Positions 1 through 6,677 of a stretch of DNA of 6,677 nucleotides are shown here, piece by piece (within the stretch, counting starts at the first letter, position 1; the number at the start of each line of letters is the position of its first letter). The notes beneath the pieces are model-generated. The model saw only the letters and a list, made by a program, of their open reading frames with translations, did no database searches and was not told the origin of the DNA. Source of the stretch: B3-G11 sp036985855 (GTDB lineage: Bacteria > Actinomycetota > Acidimicrobiia > Spongiisociales > UBA5794); NCBI GenBank assembly GCA_036985855.1, contig BTQL01000092.1, positions 1 to 6,677 of the forward strand. The letters run 5' to 3'. The position numbers were made by a program, and so were the translations under genes.

Positions 1-1208
<1,208 letters not shown>

Positions 1209-1212
<4 letters not shown>

Positions 1213-2261
1213 AACATCGGGTAACGATCGACGGAGTGTTCCATCCCGAAGGGGGTGGAACACTCCGCGACGTCGAGGTGGAGATCCGCACCTGGGGGAA
1301 ACACAAACCTAACGCCATGCTCATCTGCCATGCCCTCACCGGCAACGCGGACGCGGATGACTGGTGGCACGGATTGTTCGGCCCAGGTCACGTATTCGAT
1401 CCAGCAACGTCCTTCATCGTCGCAACGAACGTGCTCGGCGGAACCTCAGGGACAACGGGCCCGACCAGCATCGATTCCGAGACGGGTCTCGCCTATCGAT
1501 CCGAATTTCCTCGAATCACGATCCGCGACATGGTTCACATTCAGAGGTCCGCACTGGAACAGCTCGGTGTGCAACACCTCGACCTCGTGATCGGCGGGTC
1601 GATGGGGGGCATGCAAGCTCTCGAGTGGGCGGCGCTGTATCCGGAACGTGTTGGCGCCATCATCCCGATCGGCGTCGGAGCAGCCCAGTCTGCATGGGCG
1701 ATAGCGATCTCGGAGGCACAACGTCACGCCATCGTTTCAGACCCTGCCTTCAACGGCGGCCTGTACGACCCGGGCGTCGGTCCGTTCACAGGACTCGAAA
1801 CAGCACGAATGATCGCGATGTGCAGCTATCGCAGTCCTCAGAACTTCACATCACGATTCGGGAGAGGCGCCGACGGGGAACACTTCGACGTGCAAACGTA
1901 TCTGAGATACCAGGCGGAGAAACTCGTTTCGCGTTTTGACGCTAATACCTACATCACGTTGATCGACGCCATGGATAGCCACGATCTGGGGCGTGGCCGG
2001 GGTCCGTCCGAGGCCATCGCCCACAGAATCACCACCAGGGCCCTCGTCGTGGGAATCAGGTCAGATGTTCTCTATCCCGTTGCAGAAGTACGGTCGCTCG
2101 CCGCGACGCTGCCGAACGCGCGATTTGCAGTCCTCGACAGCCCCAACGGCCACGATGCTTTCCTCATCGACACGGATCAACTCAACGATCTCATCACGGG
2201 ATTCCTCACAGAAGCTCGGGCCAAACCGCTGACGGACGGAAAGGGTGCGTCCTGGGCTTGA
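1209..2261 (+). CDS. metX: Homoserine O-acetyltransferase (MetX)
   Basis: Alpha/beta-hydrolase-fold acyltransferase that transfers an acyl group, usually acetyl from acetyl-CoA, to homoserine, making the substrate for MetY. The 350-residue length is normal for MetX. The nucleophile elbow GGSMGG gives Ser131. The other triad members are Asp286 in GIRSDVLYP and His315 in NGHDAF. Family blocks such as HALTGNADADDWW, SRFDANTY and SHDLGRGRG are also present. ATG 1209 overlaps the metY TGA as ATGA, and no convincing Shine-Dalgarno precedes it, so translation is probably coupled to metY. One oddity is residue 79: the loop reads NVLGGTSGTTGP, while homologues I recall (for example mycobacterial MetX, NVLGGCRGSTGP) have Cys there. 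Acetyl versus succinyl donor cannot be settled by eye, because MetX-fold enzymes with succinyl specificity exist. Pairing with metY favours acetyl. Confidence 0.95.
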
Positions 2262-2301
2262 ACTCGACCCGACAACGTGTCTCGTCAGCTCAGAGAGCCC
2301 A
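2253..2301. terminator. Imperfect hairpin across the metX/psuG convergent junction
   Basis: An interrupted inverted repeat is centred on the 23-base gap between the two convergent stop codons. The outer arms are TGGGCT (2253-2258) and AGCCCA (2296-2301). They are followed inward by TGA/TCA, GAC/GTC (2266-2268, 2284-2286) and GACA/TGTC (2271-2274, 2278-2281) around an ACG loop. It includes both stop codons. There is no T-tract on either side and the stem has internal loops, so a bidirectional terminator role is only a guess. Confidence 0.3.
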
Positions 2302-3193
2302 TAACAACGGCGACCTCACCGGCGACCCGGGCATTGTTCTCCGACAGCGCGAGGTTGGCAGGTATGTTCCTGCCGTCGAGAGCTGCCGAGATCTCGCCGA
2401 GTACGAACGGCGTGATCGCAGCGCCTACAACTCCCTTGCGAGACGCAGCGGCGAGTGCGCTCGCCATGCCCGCTTGGATCTCCTCAGACGGCAGCGCATC
2501 TTCTTCCGGGATCGGCACTGCAAGAAGCACGCCTCCAGAATCCCACGCCAGTCGCTCGACCACGAGACGTGCCACCTCGTGCGGGGAGTCGAGTCGTATC
2601 GGCACGGGCAGCCCGCTCGATCGTGCGTAGAACATCGGGAACTCGTCCGTTCGGTAACCAACGACGGGCACCGACAACGTCTCGAGATACTCGAGAGTCC
2701 CGGAGATATCGAGAAACGCCTTGGCACCTGCGGCGACCGTTAGCACGGGATGGCGCGCCATCGCCCCAAGGTCTGCCGACACGTCGCCGGTTTCTGCCGA
2801 CCCGTGATGCACTCCGCCAATGCCACCCGTTGCAAAGACCCGGATTCCTGCCCTGGATGCGATGGCGAGCGAAGCGGATACGGTGGTGGCACCAACAGGC
2901 ACCCGGCCGGTGATCGCCCGAGGAATATCCCTTTCAGCGGTCTTGACCGCGGTGCCAAGGATGCGCTCGTAGTCAGCGCCATCCAAACCCACCCGAACGG
3001 AGCCGTCCATGATGGCGGTGACAGCAGGCTCAGCGCCGGCGTCGCGGACGGCGGCAAGAGCGCGCTTCAGAGCTTCTTCGTTAGCTGGTGAAGGCAGCCC
3101 GAGGTGAGAGAAGATCGTGCTCTCGAGGGCGACGACCGGCCGACCCGTGTGGATCGCATCCGCGACCGCCGGGCTCAAGATCATGTCTGACAT
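2285..3193 (-). CDS. psuG: Pseudouridine-5'-phosphate glycosidase (PsuG)
   Basis: Cleaves the C-glycosidic bond of pseudouridine 5'-phosphate to uracil and ribose 5-phosphate (PsuG/IndA family, formerly YeiN), a cytosolic step of pseudouridine catabolism. The 302 residues from this start match the family length. From ATG 3193, recognisable motifs are VALESTIFSHLGLPSP with the conserved Glu at 24, Lys84 in the AVKTAERD segment, and TGRVPVGATTVSAS around 95-108. Next come SADL (Asp141), AGAKAFLD with the probable Schiff-base Lys at 158, GTLEYLET, TDEFPMFY, and the C-terminal ENNA motif near 285-288. Roles for Glu, Lys and Asp are transferred from the E. coli enzyme by motif alignment from memory. 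ATG 3199 is also in frame, but a GGAG sits directly against it and lies 5 bases from ATG 3193, so 3193 is preferred. It follows the PfkB kinase gene by 36 bases on the same strand. Confidence 0.93.
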   Translation of the reverse strand: MSDMILSPAVADAIHTGRPVVALESTIFSHLGLPSPANEEALKRALAAVRDAGAEPAVTAIMDGSVRVGLDGADYERILGTAVKTAERDIPRAITGRVPVGATTVSASLAIASRAGIRVFATGGIGGVHHGSAETGDVSADLGAMARHPVLTVAAGAKAFLDISGTLEYLETLSVPVVGYRTDEFPMFYARSSGLPVPIRLDSPHEVARLVVERLAWDSGGVLLAVPIPEEDALPSEEIQAGMASALAAASRKGVVGAAITPFVLGEISAALDGRNIPANLALSENNARVAGEVAVVMGSLS

Positions 3194-3199
3194 TCGCAT

Positions 3200-3204
3200 C
3201 TCCG
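3200..3204 (-). promoter_or_regulatory. Shine-Dalgarno deciding the psuG start
   Basis: On the minus strand this reads CGGAG. It abuts ATG 3199 with no spacer but has a 5-base spacer to ATG 3193, which supports initiation at the second in-frame ATG. Confidence 0.5.
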
Positions 3205-3229
3205 GTCATCGTCGTTGAACACCACGAGG

Positions 3230-4078
3230 TTACGCAGAGTGTGTCGCGAGTACCTGTGCCGCAAACTCGTGGCCGGTCGCCAAAGCCACAGCAGCGTCGA
3301 GGGAAGCCATCCGTGCGGTGATGAATCCGGCGGCAAAGGCATCCCCGGCACCAGTCGTGTCGCGAACGCCCGCAACGGGGGTGGCAGCTTCACGTGCTAC
3401 CTCGTGTCCCGCCTGATAGGCGACCGCATCGCCGGCTCCGGCTTTCACCACCGTGAGTTCCGCTCCGGCGAGACCGTTCGACTCGGGCACATCGAGCATT
3501 GCAGCCTCATCCGCGTTGCAGAACAGGACATCGGGTGCCAGTCCGGTGACCATCTCTGAGAATCGAGCCGCACCGATCTGATCGATGATCGCTACCGATG
3601 AGGCGTCAATACTCACTGCCCCGCCGGTGCTTCGAACCCGACGTATAGCCCAACGCGATGTTGCCGCAAGCGGTTCCACGACAAGTGAGTACGCGGGGAC
3701 ATGAAGCCATGTCACGCCATCGAGATCCGCCGGATCAACGTCGTGAAGTTCGGTCGCAGCAGCACGATCTGGCAGCATGGAACGTTCCGCGTCGACGTCC
3801 ACGAGCACGATAATCGTCCCCGTACGGCCTGTCCGCTGAACCCGTGCATCGATGCCAGTGTTTCGCAACTCCGATATGAGAGCGGTCCCGATCGCATCGT
3901 CCCCGACTCTGCCGATGAATCGGACAGCAGACCCGGAGGTCGCTGCGGTCACCGCCACATTGGCCGCACTTCCGCCACGACGACGACGAATGGAGACTGC
4001 AGTGTCCGTCGCCGTCGCGATATCCGCCGACAGCCACACCACGATGTCCTCGACCAGGTCACCGATACAACACAACAC
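3230..4078 (-). CDS. psuK: PfkB-family sugar kinase, probable pseudouridine kinase (PsuK)
   Basis: Ribokinase/PfkB-fold ATP-dependent kinase. Its position just upstream of psuG suggests it phosphorylates pseudouridine to the 5'-phosphate that PsuG cleaves. Counting from GTG 4078 it is 282 residues, a normal PfkB size. The N-terminal strand reads LCCIGDLVEDIVVWL. PfkB signature 1 is GGSAANVAV (about 35-43), followed by IGRVGDD. Signature 2 is DTTGAGDAFAAGF (about 240-252), with the catalytic base Asp at 246. The frame is open to an ATG at 4195, but that start would overlap the upstream gene by 80 bases and add about 39 residues unlike any PfkB N-terminus. GTG 4078 (or TTG 4075) places the first beta-strand where PfkB proteins begin, with only a weak AGAGA upstream. 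Ribokinase, adenosine or other nucleoside kinase activity cannot be excluded from sequence. The PsuK call rests mainly on context. Confidence 0.82.
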   Translation of the reverse strand: MLCCIGDLVEDIVVWLSADIATATDTAVSIRRRRGGSAANVAVTAATSGSAVRFIGRVGDDAIGTALISELRNTGIDARVQRTGRTGTIIVLVDVDAERSMLPDRAAATELHDVDPADLDGVTWLHVPAYSLVVEPLAATSRWAIRRVRSTGGAVSIDASSVAIIDQIGAARFSEMVTGLAPDVLFCNADEAAMLDVPESNGLAGAELTVVKAGAGDAVAYQAGHEVAREAATPVAGVRDTTGAGDAFAAGFITARMASLDAAVALATGHEFAAQVLATHSA

Positions 4079-4115
4079 TGCTGTCTCTACATCCGAACTG
4101 CCGCCGACGACATCA

Positions 4116-4400
4116 CTACGACCGGGTATCCACTGAATCGTCGTTTGTAGTCGACTTTCGGCGGGCTCGCGAGACCACGAAGGCAACGATGCCACCGACG
4201 AAAATCACTCCGCCGAACACGAGTACGAATCTCGACATGCGCCTGGCCTTATTGACCACATCGCCTGCGGCGAGGGCGATGTCGTCGACTCTGATGGCGA
4301 GATCATCTGCCCGACCGAGATGGCCCTGCACAACCTCAAGGCCACGCTGGATCTGATCGACCGATGTTTGGGCGTATTCGATGGTCTCTACGGCTGTCAT
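4116..4400 (-). CDS. Small single-span membrane protein, function unknown
   Basis: I do not recognise this 94-residue protein. Residues 1-50 are predicted soluble and mostly helical, with heptad-like spacing of hydrophobics (Val, Ile, Leu) and many Asp, Gln and Glu, compatible with a short coiled coil or an amphipathic helix. Residues 57-77 form one clear transmembrane segment, starting FVLVFGGVIFVGG, flanked by positive clusters KARR (51-54) and RARRK (78-82). The last 12 residues are polar. There is no signal-peptidase site, so it would be an integral membrane protein. ATG 4400 has a good Shine-Dalgarno (AAGGA, 4 bases away), supporting a real gene. It is the first gene of an apparent operon with the PfkB kinase (37-base gap) and psuG. 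One span is too few for a nucleoside transporter. A scaffold or stress-type small membrane protein is possible, but this is not established. Confidence 0.75.
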   Translation of the reverse strand: MTAVETIEYAQTSVDQIQRGLEVVQGHLGRADDLAIRVDDIALAAGDVVNKARRMSRFVLVFGGVIFVGGIVAFVVSRARRKSTTNDDSVDTRS

Positions 4401-4403
4401 GGG

Positions 4404-4409
4404 TTCCTT
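4404..4409 (-). promoter_or_regulatory. Shine-Dalgarno of the small membrane protein gene
   Basis: The minus strand reads AGAGAAGGAA followed by CCC and the ATG at 4400. The AAGGA core is 4 bases from the start, and it is the main evidence that this short gene is translated. Confidence 0.6.
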
Positions 4410-4504
4410 CTCTGCAGGTTGCTGCGACTGATCGCAATGCTACCCGCAGCGAAGGCCGCGGCGCGGTGTGCCGCTAACTTGGGGACCACAAGGGCAGGCG
4501 ACTT

Positions 4505-4512
4505 GGAGGAGG
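4505..4512 (+). promoter_or_regulatory. Strong Shine-Dalgarno setting the methyltransferase GTG start
   Basis: GGAGGAGG followed by AAATTC-like spacer bases ends 5 bases before GTG 4518. It fixes the start there rather than at the upstream in-frame ATG 4320, which would run through the divergent promoter region and antisense into the small membrane protein gene. Confidence 0.75.
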
Positions 4513-4517
4513 AATTC

Positions 4518-5606
4518 GTGTTGGGTATCGCACCGGAAAAGTCATGGTCGGCGGAGGAACTCGGCAATCGCATATTCGAGTCGTGTAACGCAGCGTTCGA
4601 CGTATACACGATGCATCTCGGCAGAAAGTTGGGCCTCTACGACGAACTCAAAGCTAGATCCCTCACCTCGCACGAGCTGGCCGAGCGCACGGGCACAACC
4701 GAGCGATACATCCGTGAGTGGCTCGAACAGCAGGCCGTGACAGGGATCCTGGAGGTCGTGGACCATTCAGCGGACGCAGACGTGCGCACCTATGCGCTCT
4801 CCGAGGGATACGCAGAGGTTCTGACCGATCGTGACAGCCTGTGGTACTTCGGACCCGCAACATCGATGACGGCTGCCGCTGGGGCGCAATTGCCCGCACT
4901 CGCGCAGGCCTTTCGATCGGGCGGCGGCGTGTCGTGGGAACAGTTCGGCGAGGACATGCGAGTCGGTCAGGGCGAGATCAATCGACCCCTGTTTCTGCAG
5001 GTCCTCGCACCAGAGTGGCTCGCATCGCATGCTGACGTTCACGCCCTGTTGTCGCGGGAAGGGGCGACGGTCGCCGACATCGGTTCCGGTCTCGGTTGGT
5101 CAGCCATCGGGATCGCCAGGCACTATCCCAACGCTCGAGTTACCGGCCTCGATATCGACCAGCCTTCGGTCGACGCCGCGAACGCGAACGCCGCAGATCT
5201 TGGTGTTTCGGACCGGGTTACGTTCGACCTTGTCAATCCTGGCGAAGAGGCTGAGGAGGGCGTCTACGACGTCGTTATAGCGTGCGAGTGTCTTCACGAT
5301 ATGCCGGATCCGGTTTCGGTCCTCGCCGGCGCCCGCAGGATGGTGAAACCGGATGGAGCGGTGCTGATCCTCGACGAACGCACGCACGACGAGTTCACCG
5401 TCGATGCCGGCGACATGGAGCGCTTCCTCTACGGATTCTCGGTCACGACCTGCCTGCCGGATGGACTCTCCCACGAGCCCTCGGTCGGAACCGGCACGGT
5501 GATGCGCAAAAGCACCCTCGACGGCTACGCACGAAGCGCCGGATTCGACCGCGTGGAGGATCTGCCTATCGAGCATGAACAGTTCCGGCTATACCGACTC
5601 GTCTAG
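4518..5606 (+). CDS. SAM-dependent methyltransferase with N-terminal winged helix (Rv2258c-like)
   Basis: Class I S-adenosylmethionine methyltransferase, substrate unknown. From GTG 4518 it is 362 residues. Residues about 13-80 form a winged-helix dimerisation domain (TSHELAERTGTTERYIREWL, then EQQAVTGIL), as in plant O-methyltransferases and M. tuberculosis Rv2258c. The Rossmann domain follows: motif I VADIGSGLGWS (185-195), the ribose-binding acidic end of strand 2 GLDID (210-214), and the motif with ECLHDMPDP (about 257-265) followed by the MVKPDGAVLILDE strand. The C-terminal segment with SVGTGTVMRKSTL and YARSAGF is the same family block I recall from Rv2258c-like proteins. No His/Glu catalytic set can be assigned with confidence. 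The HD pair in the LHDMPDP motif resembles many small-molecule O-methyltransferases. It is divergent from the psu operon and 37 bases ahead of an acyl-CoA oxidase-like gene on the same strand, so co-transcription is possible but a shared function is not shown. Confidence 0.88.
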   Translation: MLGIAPEKSWSAEELGNRIFESCNAAFDVYTMHLGRKLGLYDELKARSLTSHELAERTGTTERYIREWLEQQAVTGILEVVDHSADADVRTYALSEGYAEVLTDRDSLWYFGPATSMTAAAGAQLPALAQAFRSGGGVSWEQFGEDMRVGQGEINRPLFLQVLAPEWLASHADVHALLSREGATVADIGSGLGWSAIGIARHYPNARVTGLDIDQPSVDAANANAADLGVSDRVTFDLVNPGEEAEEGVYDVVIACECLHDMPDPVSVLAGARRMVKPDGAVLILDERTHDEFTVDAGDMERFLYGFSVTTCLPDGLSHEPSVGTGTVMRKSTLDGYARSAGFDRVEDLPIEHEQFRLYRLV

Positions 5607-5610
5607 TCGG
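5594..5610 (+). terminator. Hairpin at the methyltransferase stop codon
   Basis: Perfect 6-base stem CCGACT/AGTCGG around a 5-base CGTCT loop, containing the TAG stop at 5604-5606. A second smaller hairpin, CGACG-ATC-CGTCG, lies at 5619-5631, just before the next gene. No T-run follows either, so a factor-independent terminator is doubtful. They could lower read-through or affect initiation of the downstream gene. Confidence 0.25.
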
Positions 5611-5643
5611 AATGGACGCGACGATCCGTCGGTTCATCGCCAT

Positions 5644-6677
5644 ATGAACAGCCGACAACCGGACCTCGATACGACGCTCACCGACGAGCGCGTACGTCCG
5701 TTTCTCCCCCTCGTGTATCTCGCCTGGTCAGATGCAGAGCTATCGCCTGATGAGCTAGAAGGCATCTGCACCGAGATCGCCCGACACAACGGAATCGACA
5801 TCGATTGTCAGGTTGCGCTCCGCCGTTGGCTCGATCCAGACCGTCCTCCGACGCCTTCCGAGTTCGGTAATCTCGCCGCCCAGGTTGTGGCCTGGGCAGC
5901 AGATGTCGATCTGCCGCCCAGCGCGACCGTCACGGACCTCGGTGTGGCGATTGCTCAGGCAACGAGGCGCGACGGCGAAGTGACGCCGGATGAACGGCAG
6001 GCGCTCGATGACATCGAAGATCGTTACGGGCCATTCGGACCTGTTCCGGAAGCCCTTGGCGGCGACATCTCGCTGCGCGACCTCGCCGTCCCGGAAGCAC
6101 CGTTCGATGTCAACGTACTGACCGAGGCCCTCGACGGACGCCATGCACCAACCCGAAGGCGTATGAGAGCGCTTCTCAGCCAACCCGACTTCGCGTATCG
6201 GTACGGCGTCGATACCCACACGTATCGCGAGCAGGTCCTCGACTGGGCAAAGAGCATCGCCGCCGAGGGTTTTGGCTCGCTCGGGTACCCCGAGCCATAC
6301 GGCGAGGATGACATCGGCGCATTCATCGCAGGGTTCACGACGCTTGCTCATCACGATCTCAGCCTGCTCACCAAGTTCGGGGTGCAATTCGGGTTATTCG
6401 GTGGTTCCATCGCCAGGTTGGGGACCGCCAAGCATCACGAGCAGTATCTCGATCGCGCCGGATCGCTCGTGTTGCCGGGGTGTTTTGCGATGACCGAGAC
6501 CGGGCATGGTTCAAACGTCAGGGACCTCGAGACGACTGCGCGATATGACCAGGGAGCGGACGAGCTGATCATCACAACCCCGAACGATCTCGCCCGCAAG
6601 GACTACATCGGAAACGCAGCCGCCCACGGACAGCTAGCGATTGTCTTCGCACGCCTCATCGTCGACGACACCGACCA
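5644..6677 (+). CDS. Acyl-CoA oxidase-like flavoprotein with N-terminal TerB-like domain, 3'-truncated
   Basis: Open from ATG 5644 to the window end, 344 complete codons and no stop. The C-terminal half of the visible part is an acyl-CoA oxidase/dehydrogenase. It has RRRMRALLSQPDFAYRYG (171-188), the GFGSLGYPEPYGEDD segment, HHDLSLLTKFGVQFGLFGG, the FAD/substrate motif CFAMTETGHGSNVRDLETTA (280-299) and RKDYIGNAAAHGQLAIVFAR (318-337). It would oxidise acyl-CoA to trans-2-enoyl-CoA, and oxygen versus another electron acceptor cannot be told from sequence. The catalytic Glu and C-terminal domains lie beyond the window. Residues 18-127 precede this and look like a TerB-type helical domain with two acidic helix motifs, AWSDAELSPDELEG (27-40) and RRDGEVTPDERQAL (108-121). 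The start has no clear Shine-Dalgarno. Starting later would cut the first TerB-like helix, and no in-frame start lies between the preceding stop and 5644. Confidence 0.85.
   Translation, partial: MNSRQPDLDTTLTDERVRPFLPLVYLAWSDAELSPDELEGICTEIARHNGIDIDCQVALRRWLDPDRPPTPSEFGNLAAQVVAWAADVDLPPSATVTDLGVAIAQATRRDGEVTPDERQALDDIEDRYGPFGPVPEALGGDISLRDLAVPEAPFDVNVLTEALDGRHAPTRRRMRALLSQPDFAYRYGVDTHTYREQVLDWAKSIAAEGFGSLGYPEPYGEDDIGAFIAGFTTLAHHDLSLLTKFGVQFGLFGGSIARLGTAKHHEQYLDRAGSLVLPGCFAMTETGHGSNVRDLETTARYDQGADELIITTPNDLARKDYIGNAAAHGQLAIVFARLIVDDTD

Larger units (their letters stand above)
4401..4517. promoter_or_regulatory. Divergent intergenic region, probable promoters both ways
   Basis: The 117 bases separate divergently transcribed genes, so promoters for both directions should lie here. 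Weak -10-like candidates are TAGCAT on the minus strand (4437-4442), about 30 bases upstream of the small-protein ATG after allowing for a start site, and TAACTT on the plus strand (4475-4480), upstream of the methyltransferase. Neither has a convincing -35 at the right distance, so the individual boxes are guesses. I saw no clear operator palindrome. Confidence 0.3.

Noticed and set aside
1364..1939. Plus-strand 191-residue open frame inside metX
   Set aside because: It overlaps the MetX catalytic core in another frame, and its product is Arg-rich with no domain.
2258..2743. Plus-strand open frame of 161 residues starting at the metX end
   Set aside because: It is antisense to psuG, which has full-length family similarity. 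The product is Arg/His-rich low-information sequence typical of a shadow frame.
4320..4517. N-terminal extension of the methyltransferase from ATG 4320
   Set aside because: It would read antisense into the small membrane protein gene and across the divergent promoter region. A strong Shine-Dalgarno just before GTG 4518 gives a better start, and the family begins near there.
5755..6387. Minus-strand open frame of 210 residues
   Set aside because: It lies wholly antisense to the acyl-CoA oxidase-like gene, whose frame shows clear family motifs. The reverse product has no recognisable domain and is rich in residues expected from reading a GC-rich gene backwards.

Overview
The window is GC-rich, densely coding chromosomal DNA. 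It looks like an actinobacterium, possibly an Acidimicrobiia-type lineage. The support is an Rv2258c-like methyltransferase, a metY-metX pair joined by an ATGA overlap, GTG starts and strong G/C bias at third codon positions. The lineage is an inference, since no rRNA or marker gene is present. I see no mobile elements, CRISPR arrays, tRNAs, rRNAs or phage genes, and the layout is ordinary metabolic chromosome.

Left block (1-2261, plus strand): methionine biosynthesis. metY (O-acetylhomoserine sulfhydrylase, missing its first residues) runs into metX (homoserine O-acyltransferase) through a 4-base stop/start overlap. MetX activates homoserine and MetY exchanges the acyl group for sulfide to give homocysteine, so the two genes encode consecutive steps of direct sulfhydrylation.

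Middle block (4400-2285, minus strand): a compact apparent operon read right to left. It holds a 94-residue single-span membrane protein of unknown function, then a PfkB-family kinase (probably pseudouridine kinase, PsuK), then pseudouridine-5'-phosphate glycosidase (PsuG). The gaps are 37 and 36 bases. The kinase and glycosidase together would convert pseudouridine from RNA turnover to uracil plus ribose 5-phosphate. This operon converges on metX, and an imperfect hairpin spans both stop codons.

Right block (4518-6677, plus strand): transcribed divergently from the psu operon across a 117-base intergenic region. It starts with a SAM-dependent methyltransferase with an N-terminal winged helix, preceded by a strong Shine-Dalgarno and a GTG start. 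After 37 bases comes a 3'-truncated acyl-CoA oxidase-like flavoprotein that runs off the window. This protein carries a TerB-like helical domain ahead of its acyl-CoA oxidase portion, which is the most unusual architecture here.

Nothing in the window amounts to a demonstrable new system. The observations most worth following are the TerB-like/acyl-CoA oxidase fusion and the uncharacterised small membrane protein heading the pseudouridine operon.
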